From contig NZ_BAABWS010000001.1 in the NCBI RefSeq assembly GCF_040371945.1, forward strand, positions 806,001 through 870,000: a stretch of DNA of 64,000 nucleotides. The letters run 5' to 3'. The notes under the pieces are model-generated. The model was not told the origin of the DNA, made no database searches, and saw nothing but the letters and a program-made list of their open reading frames with translations. The DNA is from Litorivita sp040371945. Its GTDB lineage: Bacteria > Pseudomonadota > Alphaproteobacteria > Rhodobacterales > Rhodobacteraceae. A program made the translations under genes and the position numbers. Shown piece by piece: positions 1 through 8,611 of the stretch. Numbering within the stretch: the first letter of the stretch is position 1; each line of letters opens with the position of its first letter.

Positions 1-32
1 TTTGACGACAATCTTGACGTCTAAGCAAACGT

Positions 33-503
33 CTAAACATTCCGTTTTTGTTCCGTTCCCTTCTGCTGCGCTTCTTTCGCCCTGATCTTCTGGCGCACCT
101 GCTTTGTGGAATGACTGACCATTGCAGGACTTTGGCCCGTCACCGCAGCGATAAGATCATCGCCGCAGCCCGCCTCCAGCAACTCGCAAGCCGCATTGTA
201 GCGCCAGCTGTGAATGTCATAGTCGAGCGCGCCCACCGCCGCCCTTATCTTGCGCACGGCCTGAGAGGCCCCGCGATAGGACCAACGGTTCGTGCCTCTC
301 TCATTGGTCAAAAGGAAAACCGAATGGCGACTTGCCACGTCGAGCGCGGCTTGAAGCTCCGGAAGTATCGGAACCCAAAGTTCCTTATTGGTTTTGTTCT
401 GCCGCACAAATACTGCGCCGTCCTGAATATCAGACCAGCGCATTTCCAAGACGTCTCCGATCCGTTGCCCCGTGCCAACGCAGAGTTCCATGACCTTCGC
501 CAG
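33..503 (-). pseudogene. Tyrosine recombinase (phage-type integrase), C-terminal remnant
   Basis: The reading frame covers only the catalytic C-terminal half of a tyrosine recombinase. The first catalytic Arg is visible in TGQRIGD and the HxxR box in HSWR. The position where the nucleophilic Tyr normally stands (family pattern H-Y-T-K-Q) reads HSTKQ, so the catalytic Tyr is Ser. The N-terminal half is missing: the frame meets a stop just upstream of the first Met, where similarity to an IS3 transposase begins. The protein should be inactive for strand cleavage. It is a leftover of a prophage or integrative element. Confidence is high for the family and good for it being non-functional. Confidence 0.8.
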
Positions 504-1000
504 ATTAACTCAGCCTTGAGGGTATTGAAGAAGGTGTCGACCGCCGCATTATCATCGCAACTGTCTTTGCAAGACATTGACATCCTGAACCCATGTTGAC
601 GCGGGTTCTATTGGTAATCGCGTGAACAATGTTGCGACCCGCGATCCGAGTGACGAATGCAGGCTTTGGGCGGTGCGCTGAATACAGTCAGCCATCTGCA
701 GCGGCTGGATTGCAAGGTCACGTTTCATACGGTTGCTCACAGCCCAGCCGATCGCGCGCCTTGAATGCAGGTCCAGAATGACAGCCGGATACAACCACCC
801 CTCACGCGTCCAAGTGTAACTGATATCGCCCGCCCACTTTTGGTTGGGCGCGTCAACGTTGAAGTCGCGCTCCAGCAGGTTAGGCGTGATATCGAACCTG
901 TGATCGCTGTCCCCCTCGCGGCAGATTGCTTTGCAATCGCCTGTCGGGCAATGGTCGTCACCTTGTGTTTGCGGGTAATCTGACCGTAGATGAAAGTCGC
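487..1000 (-). mobile_element. IS3-family transposase (OrfB) remnant, frameshifted
   Basis: Read leftward and stitched over several frames, this stretch gives pieces of an IS3-type DDE transposase: NLLERDFNVDAPNQKWAGDI, then LDLHSRRAIGWAVSNRMKRD, then HSDRGSQ, then DNAAVDTFFNTLKAELIWRR. The first two catalytic Asp motifs (GDIS, HSDRGS) are recognisable, while the third, normally V-E-[ST]-F-F, reads VDTFF. At least two frameshifts and an in-frame stop separate the pieces, and no OrfA is visible. Its 3' end runs into the integrase remnant through a short shared stretch around 487-505, and its 5' end abuts the LacI-type stump. Terminal inverted repeats could not be placed, so the edges are approximate. 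Confidence 0.75.
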
Positions 1001-1354
1001 GCGACGCATGAAGATTCCCAAAATGCGTATGAGATGGTGCGCGATCTATTACAAACGTCGGAAGATGTTGTGGGCATATTGATCGTGGGCGGGGGCATTT
1101 CCGGCGTGCTTAGGGCGCTGCGAGAGACCCCCTTGGAACGAAGACATAACATTAAACTTGTTTGCAGGGACCTTGGACCGGAAGCCAGAAAGGGGCTTAC
1201 GGAGGGCCTGATTACCGCTGCGCTCTGTCACCCTCTTGGGCCAATTTCGAGTGCACTGGTTCAAAATATGGTCGAAGCGATTTCCACCAAAGAGCCTCGC
1301 CAAACGTCGCAATGCACAATCCCATTCGGAATCGTGACCCCTGAAAACATCTAG
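990..1354 (+). pseudogene. LacI-family transcriptional regulator, C-terminal fragment
   Basis: The last roughly 115 residues match the sugar-binding core of LacI/periplasmic-binding-protein-like regulators: a D-V-V-G-I-x-x-V-G-G-G segment followed by an ALRE helix, a strand with KLVCRDLGPEAR and a GLITAAL segment, then the usual C-terminal tail ending VTPENI. The helix-turn-helix and most of the ligand domain are absent because the IS3 remnant lies directly upstream. The fragment has no ribosome-binding site of its own and is very likely dead. What the intact regulator controlled cannot be told; relatives often act on sugar ABC transporters, none of which is in the window. Confidence 0.55.
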
Positions 1355-1750
1355 GCGGCGTTGCCATTCCTATCCGCCATGTCAGTCGGGATCGGGCTTC
1401 AACGGGCGTAGAGACAGACGCTTTAGGTCTTGGCGGCCTACGAGCAGTGCCGAAGGGGTTAGTTTTTATGGCCTGACCGCCAGACTTGCGCTTGCATTTG
1501 TAGAAGGGGCCCTAGCCGATCCTGTCGCCTCCGCACAGGTCAGCCCACCTGACTGCCCGCCACGCGGCCAAGCAAATGGCAGCCATTAGACCGAGGCCAC
1601 GTTTGGGCTTTGGCCGCTCCATTCGCCCATGATCACGAGCGCCGTTCTGTGTAAGCCAGCGGAACTGCATGCGCCAAAAAGATACCTTGCATCCGCGCCC
1701 TTCGCGCGGCGATATGTTTGGTGAATGAAAACAAAGGCCAAGCCACGCTC
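1355..1750. other. Non-coding stretch between the decayed island and modA
   Basis: No credible gene is seen on either strand. The long leftward open frame here continues over modA and is a codon-bias shadow. A short leftward segment near 1580-1665 could be transposase debris but was too short to assign. No ModE-type palindrome or molybdenum-cofactor riboswitch pattern was recognised upstream of modA. The modA promoter should lie near the right-hand end. Confidence 0.4.
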
Positions 1751-2533
1751 ATGTTCCGCCTGCTCTATCGCTCCGTGCCCCGCGCCCTGATTGCAGCCTG
1801 CCTGCTCGCCCTGCTCGGCGCAGCGCGCGGCAACGCAGATAGCGCGCCGGTCACGGTCTTTGCCGCCGCCAGCTTGATGAGCGCGCTTAACGATGTGGTC
1901 GCCCGCTACGAGGACGAGACCGGCGAGGATATCACCCTCTCCCTCGCCGGCTCCTCGACCCTTGCACAGCAAATACGCCGCGGCGCTCCGGCAGATATTT
2001 TCATATCGGCCAACGGGGCATGGATGGACCGTATCGAGGCCGAGGGGCTGATCGCCCAAAGCCAACGCTTTGACCTTTTGGGCAATCGCCTTGTGCTGAT
2101 TGGCGCGGCGGGGCATGGCGCTGTCACCCTTGGACCCGAGCTTGACCTCAAAGCCCTGCTCGGCGGGGGACGCTTGGCACTGGCCTTGATTGATGCGGTG
2201 CCCGCTGGCATCTACGGCAAAGCCGCTTTGGAACACTTCGGCCTGTGGCGTGGCATAGCCCCCCATGTCGCGCAAACCGACAATGTGCGCGCGGCGCTGG
2301 CATTGGTCGCTACGGGCGCGGCCCCGCTTGGCATCACCTATGCCACGGATGCGCGCGCCGACCCGCGGGTGCGCATCCTTGCCACCTTCCCCGCCGATGC
2401 GCATCCCGCCATCACCTACCCCGCTGCCGCACTCAACACCGGCGCCGAAACTCTGGCTTTCTTGGCCTATCTGCGCGCGCCGGTCGCCCGATCCATTTTT
2501 GAAACGCACGGTTTTATCGTGCCGGAGCAATAG
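1751..2533 (+). CDS. modA: Molybdate ABC transporter, periplasmic binding protein ModA
   Basis: ModA captures molybdate (or tungstate) in the periplasm and hands it to ModBC. The 260-residue protein starts with a signal peptide (hydrophobic run at about residues 12-25, likely cleavage near residue 30). The mature part opens with the ModA hallmark VTVFAAASLMSAL, followed by LAGSSTLAQQI and GAPADIFISAN, which line the oxyanion site. An upstream TTG at 1718 also opens the frame, but ATG 1751 puts the signal peptide at the N-terminus and is preferred. It is followed after 3 bases by modB and is the first gene of modABC. Length and motifs are normal for the family. Confidence 0.95.
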   Translation: MFRLLYRSVPRALIAACLLALLGAARGNADSAPVTVFAAASLMSALNDVVARYEDETGEDITLSLAGSSTLAQQIRRGAPADIFISANGAWMDRIEAEGLIAQSQRFDLLGNRLVLIGAAGHGAVTLGPELDLKALLGGGRLALALIDAVPAGIYGKAALEHFGLWRGIAPHVAQTDNVRAALALVATGAAPLGITYATDARADPRVRILATFPADAHPAITYPAAALNTGAETLAFLAYLRAPVARSIFETHGFIVPEQ

Positions 2534-2536
2534 GAT

Positions 2537-3229
2537 ATGTCGTGGCTCGGCCCCCAAGAATGGCAAGCCGTGATGCTGTCGCTGAAGGTCTCGTTCTGGG
2601 CAACCTTGCTATCGCTGCCCGTAGGAATTGCCGTTGCCTACCTTTTGGCGCGCAAGGAATTTGCGGGCAAACAACTGCTCAACGGATTGGTGCATCTGCC
2701 GCTGATTTTACCGCCCGTTGTCACCGGCTATTTGCTCCTGCTCGGCTTTGGTCCGCATGGTCCCTTCGGCCGACTGCTGGGCGAGATCGGGGTTAGCATC
2801 GCTTTTCGCTGGAGCGGGGCCGCGCTGGCCGCCGCCATTATGGGCTTTCCCTTGATGGTGCGCGCGCTGCGCCTGTCGATCGAGGCCGTTGACCCCAAGC
2901 TAGAACAAGCCGCCGCCACTTTGGGCGCCTCCAGATTATGGGTCTTTTGCACCGTCACCCTTCCGCTGATTGCGCCAGGGCTTTTGGCGGGGGCCATCCT
3001 TGCCTTTGCCAAAGCGATGGGAGAATTTGGCGCGACGATCACATTTGTGTCGAACATTCCGGGCCAAACGCAAACCCTGCCGTCCGCGATCTACAGCTTC
3101 TTGCAGGTCCCCGACGGTGAAGCCGCCGCGCTACGCCTTGTGATCGTCTCGGTCGCTCTTGCCATGGCCGCGCTTATTGCCTCCGAAGTCCTCGCACGGC
3201 GGCTCGCAAAACGGGTGGCAGGTCAATGA
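2537..3229 (+). CDS. modB: Molybdate ABC transporter permease ModB
   Basis: This is the inner-membrane channel of the molybdate importer, 230 residues with about five transmembrane segments, as is usual for ModB. The cytoplasmic EAA loop that docks to the ATPase is clear at residues 116-137 (EAVDPKLEQAAATLGAS). The GEFGAT motif typical of molybdate and sulfate permeases follows near residue 160. The gene starts 3 bases after modA ends, and its stop overlaps the modC start (ATGA), so the three genes are surely co-translated. Nothing is unusual. Confidence 0.95.
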   Translation: MSWLGPQEWQAVMLSLKVSFWATLLSLPVGIAVAYLLARKEFAGKQLLNGLVHLPLILPPVVTGYLLLLGFGPHGPFGRLLGEIGVSIAFRWSGAALAAAIMGFPLMVRALRLSIEAVDPKLEQAAATLGASRLWVFCTVTLPLIAPGLLAGAILAFAKAMGEFGATITFVSNIPGQTQTLPSAIYSFLQVPDGEAAALRLVIVSVALAMAALIASEVLARRLAKRVAGQ

Positions 3230-4320
3230 GCCTTTCGGTCTCCCTCACCCACCGACTGGGCGATTTCACGCTGGAGGCCGCCTTTGACGCCCCCAAGGGG
3301 CTCACGGTGCTCTACGGCCCGTCAGGATCGGGAAAGACAACATTGATCAATGCGGTGGCCGGATTGCTGCGCCCCGACCGTGCGACAATCCGTGTCGCGG
3401 GCGAGGTGCTATGCGATACAGCGCGGGGCATTTGGTTGCCGCCGCACCGCAGGCGCATCGGCTATATTTTTCAAGACGCGCGGCTTTTTCCGCATCTATC
3501 GGTCAAACACAACCTGCGCTATGGCCGCTGGTTTGCACCAAAATCGCACCCCCCTGCCCGAATGGACGATATTGTGGACATGCTCGGCATCGGGCATTTG
3601 CTGGACCGCCGTCCCGCCAGCCTGTCGGGCGGCGAGCGGCAACGCGTTGCCATCGGCCGCGCGCTTTTGGCCGCGCCGCGCATGATCCTTGCGGATGAAC
3701 CCTTGGCCGCATTGGACGAAGCACGCAAACAAGAGATCTTGCCCTATTTCGAGCGGCTGCGCGACGAATTGTCGATCCCGATCCTCTATGTCAGCCACGC
3801 GCCCAGCGAAGTGGCGCGGTTGGCCACAACCGTTGTGGCGCTGGAGAACGGCAAGGTCTTGAGCGTGGGCGCGGCAGCGCAGGTTTTGGGAGATCCGCGC
3901 GTCACGCCCATGGGCGCGCGCGCGGCAGGCGCCGTGATCGAGACGCGCATTGCAGGCCATGACAGCGACGGGCTGACCGAATTGGCACTGGGCGATCTGC
4001 GCCTTTGGGTGCCGCGGGTGAGCGGCGATCTGGGCGCGCCGCTGCGCGTGCATGTCGAGGCGCAAGACGTGATGATCGCCACCCGCCGCCCCGAAGGCAT
4101 CTCTGCGCTCAATATCCTGCCCGTGAAAATCCGCGACATTCGTATCGGCCAAGGCCCTGGCGCATTGGTGCAACTGAGCGCAGGCGAGAGCGTGCTTTTG
4201 GCGCGCGTCACACGCCGTTCGATCAACACCCTCGGACTGACCGCAGGGCAAGACGTCTATGCCGTGCTCAAGGCCGTTTCGGTGGCAAAGGAAAACATTG
4301 CGGGCAAGAACGCGCCGTAG
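3226..4320 (+). CDS. modC: Molybdate ABC transporter ATP-binding protein ModC
   Basis: This ATPase powers ModB. All ABC motifs are present: Walker A GPSGSGKTT (31-39), Q-loop Gln83 (FQDARLFPH), signature LSGGERQRV (133-141), Walker B MILADEP (153-159) and H-loop His191. The C-terminal third (about 285-355) is the TOBE/Mop fold that binds molybdate and gives ModC its feedback domain; it contains NILPVKI and the LLARVTRRS segment. At 364 residues it is full length. It overlaps modB by 4 bases and ends 23 bases before the convergent quiC-type gene. The family could also handle tungstate. Confidence 0.95.
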   Translation: MSLSVSLTHRLGDFTLEAAFDAPKGLTVLYGPSGSGKTTLINAVAGLLRPDRATIRVAGEVLCDTARGIWLPPHRRRIGYIFQDARLFPHLSVKHNLRYGRWFAPKSHPPARMDDIVDMLGIGHLLDRRPASLSGGERQRVAIGRALLAAPRMILADEPLAALDEARKQEILPYFERLRDELSIPILYVSHAPSEVARLATTVVALENGKVLSVGAAAQVLGDPRVTPMGARAAGAVIETRIAGHDSDGLTELALGDLRLWVPRVSGDLGAPLRVHVEAQDVMIATRRPEGISALNILPVKIRDIRIGQGPGALVQLSAGESVLLARVTRRSINTLGLTAGQDVYAVLKAVSVAKENIAGKNAP

Positions 4321-4343
4321 AGCGTTGATTTAAAATCATTACA

Positions 4344-6242
4344 TCAAACTCGCGGCATGCCTTTTTGCCGGATCAGCCGCTTTTGCGCCGCGGTGCGGAA
4401 CGGAGCATTGGGCGCGCCATAACCGTCATATGCGCCGGTCCGTTGGATGATCTCGAAGAACAATCCGTCGCCGAGCGGCTGGCTGTAGAGCTGAAAAAAG
4501 CGGCCGGTTTCATCCTCGTCATAGAGGATATTGTGGCGCTTCATCGCGGCCAGCTCCGGCTCGCCAAGCGTGAAGCGCGCCGCCAGATCGGCATAGTAAT
4601 TCTCGGTCATCGGCAGCGCCTTGAACCCGCGCGCCTCAAAGGCATCGGCGGTGGCAAAAATATCGTCGCAGGCAAAGGCGACGTGCTGCACCGCCGAGCC
4701 GAAACTATCGGCCAGAAAATGCCCCGCCAGCGTCCGGTGGCTCTCGGCCCCGTTGAGCGTGATCCGCAAGGCGCGCGTATCTCCGCCGTGCGGGGCCTGC
4801 AAGGCTTGCGAGCGCACCAACCCGTCAGGATCGACAACATCGACCATCGGCGCGCGCTGCATGTTGAAAATCGCCGTATAGAACAACGACCAACTGAGCA
4901 TTTCATCATAGTTCATCGTTTCGGCCACATGATCGACACGCGTCAGCCCCGCAGGCGTTCCCACGTCAGGGGTAGCATCAAACTCGACGTCCCAAACCTG
5001 CGACAATCCGCTGACATCGTCGACAAACCGCATGAGCGAGCCGCCCACCCCGCGAATGGCCGGAATATCCATCTCGGCAGGGCCAACGGGCTGCGAAAAC
5101 GGCTCTGCGCCCAGCTTGCGCGCGCGCTCGATCGTGGCGGCCGCATCCGATACCTTCAGGCCGATATCCGTCACGCCGGTGCCATGCGCGACAAAGGCGG
5201 AATGGGCAAAGCCGGTCTCTTCGGTGTTCACCACGATACGAATATCGCCTTGGCGCCAGACATTTACCCGTTTCGATTTATGATGCGCCGCCTTGGAAAA
5301 TCCCATCGTTTTCAATGCATTCTCAAGCCGCTCTGCCTCTGCGCCCTTGCTGGCGAATTCGACAAACTCCACCCCCAAGACATCCGAGCGCGGCGGCAGA
5401 ACCGGATAGCTTTGCGTCACATCCGGCTCGCGCGCGACCACATCCGACATCAAGTTGATCAAGCTGCGATGGCCGTCGCGCGAAACCGTTTTGGGATTGC
5501 CGCCGCGAAACTGGTCGTTGAAGATTTCAAGGCTGATCACATCGTCATAGCCTGTCGCGGCAACGGCCTGCATGAAGGCCGTGATGTCCAAATCCCCCTC
5601 GCCTGGCATATTGCGAAAATGGCGCGACCAATAGAGCAGGTCCATGTCAATCGCGGGCGCATCGGCCAGTTGGACAAAGAAGATCTTGTCGCCCGGAATC
5701 CTGCGAATGGTTTCAGGATCGATTTTGCGCGCAAGGGTATGAAAACTATCGAGAATGATCCCGACATTGGCATGATCGGCGCGACGCACAATCTCCCATG
5801 CGTCGCGATGGTCATTGACATGACGGCCCCATGCCAAAGCCTCGTAACCGACACGCAGACCGCGTTTTGCCGCGCGCTCGCCAAGGGCGTTGAAATCCTC
5901 GGCGGCGCGATCAATTCCGCCGCGCGCGTCTTTGTGGACCGAAGAGCAAATCAGGATCAGATCAGTGCCAAGCTCTTGCATTAGATCGAATTTTCGCTCG
6001 GCGCGATCGAATGCCTTGTCACGCTGCGCGCCGGTCAGGCCTTCGAAATCGCGGAAGGGTTGGAACAGGTCGATCGCCAGCCCGTGATCGCGGATCATTT
6101 GGCCGATCTCACGCGGCGTTCCGGCATCCGCAATGAAATCTTGCTCGAAAATCTCGATCCCGTCAAAGCCTGCGGCGCTGATCGCTTCCAGCTTTTCTTG
6201 CAGATTTCCCGAAATTGATACCGTCGCGATCGAGGTTTTCAT
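4344..6242 (-). CDS. quiC: 3-dehydroshikimate dehydratase / 4-hydroxyphenylpyruvate dioxygenase-like fusion protein (QuiC type)
   Basis: The 632-residue protein has an N-terminal xylose-isomerase-like TIM barrel (about 1-290; FDGIEIFEQD, GYEALAWGRHVND, ILDSFH, LEIFND metal ligands) and a C-terminal pair of VOC/HPPD-like domains (about 300-620; VDHVAETM, LFYTAIFNM, HVAFACDDIF, LFFEIIQRTGAYDGYG). In Pseudomonas QuiC this architecture converts 3-dehydroshikimate to protocatechuate, feeding the beta-ketoadipate pathway; a second HPPD-like activity is not certain. Start 6242 is chosen over an upstream frame opening because AGGAGG lies 8 bases before this ATG. It is monocistronic here and convergent with modC. 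Confidence 0.88.
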   Translation of the reverse strand: MKTSIATVSISGNLQEKLEAISAAGFDGIEIFEQDFIADAGTPREIGQMIRDHGLAIDLFQPFRDFEGLTGAQRDKAFDRAERKFDLMQELGTDLILICSSVHKDARGGIDRAAEDFNALGERAAKRGLRVGYEALAWGRHVNDHRDAWEIVRRADHANVGIILDSFHTLARKIDPETIRRIPGDKIFFVQLADAPAIDMDLLYWSRHFRNMPGEGDLDITAFMQAVAATGYDDVISLEIFNDQFRGGNPKTVSRDGHRSLINLMSDVVAREPDVTQSYPVLPPRSDVLGVEFVEFASKGAEAERLENALKTMGFSKAAHHKSKRVNVWRQGDIRIVVNTEETGFAHSAFVAHGTGVTDIGLKVSDAAATIERARKLGAEPFSQPVGPAEMDIPAIRGVGGSLMRFVDDVSGLSQVWDVEFDATPDVGTPAGLTRVDHVAETMNYDEMLSWSLFYTAIFNMQRAPMVDVVDPDGLVRSQALQAPHGGDTRALRITLNGAESHRTLAGHFLADSFGSAVQHVAFACDDIFATADAFEARGFKALPMTENYYADLAARFTLGEPELAAMKRHNILYDEDETGRFFQLYSQPLGDGLFFEIIQRTGAYDGYGAPNAPFRTAAQKRLIRQKGMPRV

Positions 6243-6717
6243 CGCCTTGCCTCCTGCTGAATACGGGCGTTGCGCCCACACCCACCATTGAACTAAACGG
6301 TTAAAAATATCAAACGCGTTTATATTGGCCCGTTAAACACAAGAAATAAAACATGAAATCGGGGGCTACCCGCAAGGATGCCGCGTCGCTGTATCGCACC
6401 TGACGAAATTCGATTCGGAAATGCGAGTAAAAGCGGCACCCCATCGGTGCATCAAATCATCGGAACTCCTTTGCACCCGCGCTATTGAAACCGTATCGGC
6501 GCGTGTCATTGCACGCCCCCAAGAATGATCGAAAAAGAATATTTATTGGAAATTTATGGGGATAAAATTATGTTTTTGCTTGAAAATAAACAACCCACAG
6601 CAGGCCAATGATCCTCGAAATGCTCCACTTTAGCGCGCAAATGCTGCTATCTCTGGCCACCGCGCATTGTGCTGGCTATGGTCTAACAAACACGCTTCGA
6701 TAGGACCCGTCGGGCCG
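6243..6717. other. Divergent intergenic region, AT-rich
   Basis: This 475-base gap separates the quiC-type gene (leftward) from the Nudix gene (rightward). The quiC promoter side holds a 10-base perfect palindrome (see separate entry). The stretch from about 6525 to 6600 is strikingly AT-rich compared with its neighbours. No convincing small gene was found. Confidence 0.45.
6312..6321. promoter_or_regulatory. Perfect palindrome AAACGCGTTT, candidate operator upstream of quiC
   Basis: AAACGCGTTT lies 70 bases upstream of the quiC-type start, in an AT-rich setting that also contains two GTTAAA-type repeats flanking it (AACGGTTAAA and CCCGTTAAAC). The position suits a repressor or activator site for an inducible aromatic-catabolism gene. 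No cognate regulator is adjacent, so the assignment is tentative. Confidence 0.3.
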
Positions 6718-7191
6718 ATGCACCAACTGACAACCAAGCAACCTCCCCTGTCGATCAAAGGTGGAAAGAAGAGCGAATTTCGCACGCAATTCGCGGCGCT
6801 CCCTTACCGTATAAAAGACGGCAAGCTTCAGGTGCTCATGATCACCTCGCGCGGCAGCGGGCGGTGGATTTTGCCCAAAGGCTGGCCCATGCACGAACGC
6901 ACCCCCGCGCGCGCTGCCGCGCGCGAAGCATGGGAAGAAGCAGGGGTAAAGGGCAGCGGATCGGATCATAGCATCGGATTGTATTCATACGAAAAATTGA
7001 TGGATAGCGGCGAAAGACATCTATGCATCGTCGTGGTTTATCCCCTACGTGTAAAATCCGAAGCACTCGATTACCCCGAGTCCGGACAACGCAAACGCAA
7101 GTGGATGAGCCCGAAAAAGGCCGCCCGTAAGGTGCGCGAGCCGGAGCTGGCGACATTGATCGCGCGCTTTCGCCCCAAAGACCGCTCGTAG
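6718..7191 (+). CDS. Nudix hydrolase (DIPP/Nudt3-like)
   Basis: The 157-residue protein contains a Nudix box at about residues 55-77 (GWPMHE, AAAREAWEEAGV), where the REAWEE glutamates bind the divalent metal. The start of the box lacks the usual Glu at position 7; relatives with a KGWPM opening share this, so it does not argue against activity. The protein opens with a basic stretch and the FRTQFAALPYR segment typical of diphosphoinositol/diadenosine polyphosphate hydrolase-like Nudix proteins. The substrate cannot be told. ATG 6718 is chosen because the family begins just before this point; a TTG at 6667 is in frame. It is followed 104 bases later by the DUF1178 gene in the same direction. 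Confidence 0.85.
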   Translation: MHQLTTKQPPLSIKGGKKSEFRTQFAALPYRIKDGKLQVLMITSRGSGRWILPKGWPMHERTPARAAAREAWEEAGVKGSGSDHSIGLYSYEKLMDSGERHLCIVVVYPLRVKSEALDYPESGQRKRKWMSPKKAARKVREPELATLIARFRPKDRS

Positions 7192-7295
7192 CCTGACACG
7201 ACATACCAAAGCTTGATTTGCGCGCGCCGCGCAGGTCGATTATATCGCGTCAAGGCCGATCTGCGCCCCTCCTTTGCCAGAACCGAACAAACACC

Positions 7296-7763
7296 ATGAT
7301 ACGTTTTGATCTCAAATGCGCCGCGGATCACCGTTTTGATAGCTGGTTTCAATCGGCTGCGGCCTTCGATAAATTGCTTGCCTCGCAAATGGTTACCTGC
7401 GCCGTTTGCGGCAGCACAAAGGTGGAAAAAGCCGTGATGGCCCCGCGTGTTCGCACCGCGCGCTCCAAAGGTGCCAAGGAGGTCGAGACCGTGGAGGCCC
7501 CCGCGCCGCGCCCCCTTGACCGCCCCCTCTCCGCCCCCGCAAGCGCGGCGGAGCAAGCGGTCAAAGCTCTGCGCGCCCATATCGAAGCCAATTCCGATTA
7601 TGTCGGCGAGGATTTCGCCAAAGAGGCCCGCGCCATCCAAAACGGCACAGCGCCAGAACGCCCGATCTATGGCGAATCCTCTCTGAGCGAGGCAAAAAAG
7701 CTGATAGATGAGGGGATAGAGGTCGCGCCCTTGCCGTTTCGCAGCGACCGAAAGACAAATTGA
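7296..7763 (+). CDS. DUF1178 family protein with N-terminal zinc ribbon
   Basis: The first 40 residues carry a zinc-ribbon-like pattern, Cys8 with His12 and the CAVC pair (Cys35, Cys38), framed by IRFDLKC and F-x-S-W-F as in DUF1178 proteins. The middle is Ala/Pro-rich and probably unstructured. The C-terminal half (VKALRAHIEANSDYVGEDFA and the EARAI, IYGE and P-L-P segments) is the conserved DUF1178 signature. Length is 155 residues, normal for the family. The function is unknown; the family is widespread in alpha- and betaproteobacteria. An upstream in-frame opening at 7218 would add 26 residues with no family match, so ATG 7296 is used. Confidence 0.85.
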   Translation: MIRFDLKCAADHRFDSWFQSAAAFDKLLASQMVTCAVCGSTKVEKAVMAPRVRTARSKGAKEVETVEAPAPRPLDRPLSAPASAAEQAVKALRAHIEANSDYVGEDFAKEARAIQNGTAPERPIYGESSLSEAKKLIDEGIEVAPLPFRSDRKTN

Positions 7764-7804
7764 TCCGCGGGCGCAATTGCCCGTGATCTCGACAGGAGTT
7801 CTCC

Positions 7805-8449
7805 ATGACCGTTCTCATCACAGGCGCCAATCGCGGCATCGGCCGTCAGCTTTATCGTCAATATGAAACCGCGCAAACGCCGGTCATCGGCACTTCGCGC
7901 GAGGGCGCAGATCCGTTCATGGCACTCGATGTCACCGATGAGGCGGCGCAGACCAGATTGGCCGCCAAGCTAGACACCAAGCCGCTGTCGCTGCTCGTGT
8001 GCAATGCAGGTGTCTACCTAGATAAGGGCATGAAGTTCCCCGATTATACGCCTGATATATTTGCGCAATCTTTCGCCGTGCATGTCACGGGGGTCTATTT
8101 GACGGTGCGCAATCTGCTGCCCAATTTGCAAATTCAAAGCGGCGCGAAAATTGCCATCATCTCGTCGCAGATGGCCAGCGACACCCGCGCACCAGGTGGC
8201 TCCTACGCCTACCGAGCCTCAAAGGCGGCTGCGCTCAATTTCGGGCGCAACCTCGCGGCAGATCTCAAAGGGATTGGCATCGCAGTCGGCATCTATCATC
8301 CTGGATGGGTGCAAACCGATATGGGCGGCGCCGCTGCCGAAATCACCCCCGAAGAGGCCGCCAGCGGGTTGCGGGCACGCTTTGACGCGCTCAGCCTTGA
8401 GACCACGGGCTGTTTCGAGACATGGGACGGGCGCGCACACCCCTACTAG
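7805..8449 (+). CDS. Short-chain dehydrogenase/reductase (SDR), C-factor-like
   Basis: This is a 214-residue NAD(P)-dependent oxidoreductase. The Rossmann motif TGANRGIG is at residues 6-13, CNAGV at 66-70, and the catalytic Tyr-x-x-x-Lys is Tyr136-Lys140 (YRASK) with a Ser at 120-121. HPGWVQTDMGG after the active site is the conserved P-G loop. The closest recognisable group is the CsgA/C-factor-like SDRs; the substrate is unknown. A clear AGGAG precedes the ATG. It sits 41 bases after the DUF1178 gene and 162 bases before lysC, all rightward. Confidence 0.88.
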   Translation: MTVLITGANRGIGRQLYRQYETAQTPVIGTSREGADPFMALDVTDEAAQTRLAAKLDTKPLSLLVCNAGVYLDKGMKFPDYTPDIFAQSFAVHVTGVYLTVRNLLPNLQIQSGAKIAIISSQMASDTRAPGGSYAYRASKAAALNFGRNLAADLKGIGIAVGIYHPGWVQTDMGGAAAEITPEEAASGLRARFDALSLETTGCFETWDGRAHPY

Positions 8450-8611
8450 GCGGCATCGGAGCGCCGCGCCCCAAGGAGCGCCTATCCACAAACGGCCTCT
8501 CGCGCCGCGCCGCCCTGCGCGGCTTTGCCCCTTGCCACGCGGCCCCTGCTCGCATAAACCGCCCGCGACCTAAGATCACTGCCAAGACACCTGCCTGCAA
8601 GGGATAGCTCT

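Noticed and set aside
1718..1751. TTG 1718 as modA start
   Set aside because: It would put 11 polar residues before the signal peptide; ATG 1751 fits the family better.
1586..2566. A leftward frame of 326 codons over modA
   Set aside because: It is complementary to ModA, which is certain; composition is that of a shadow frame.
4325..4337. TGATTTAAAATCA palindrome between modC and quiC as an FNR-type site
   Set aside because: It lies between two convergent stops and has the wrong spacing for the FNR consensus.
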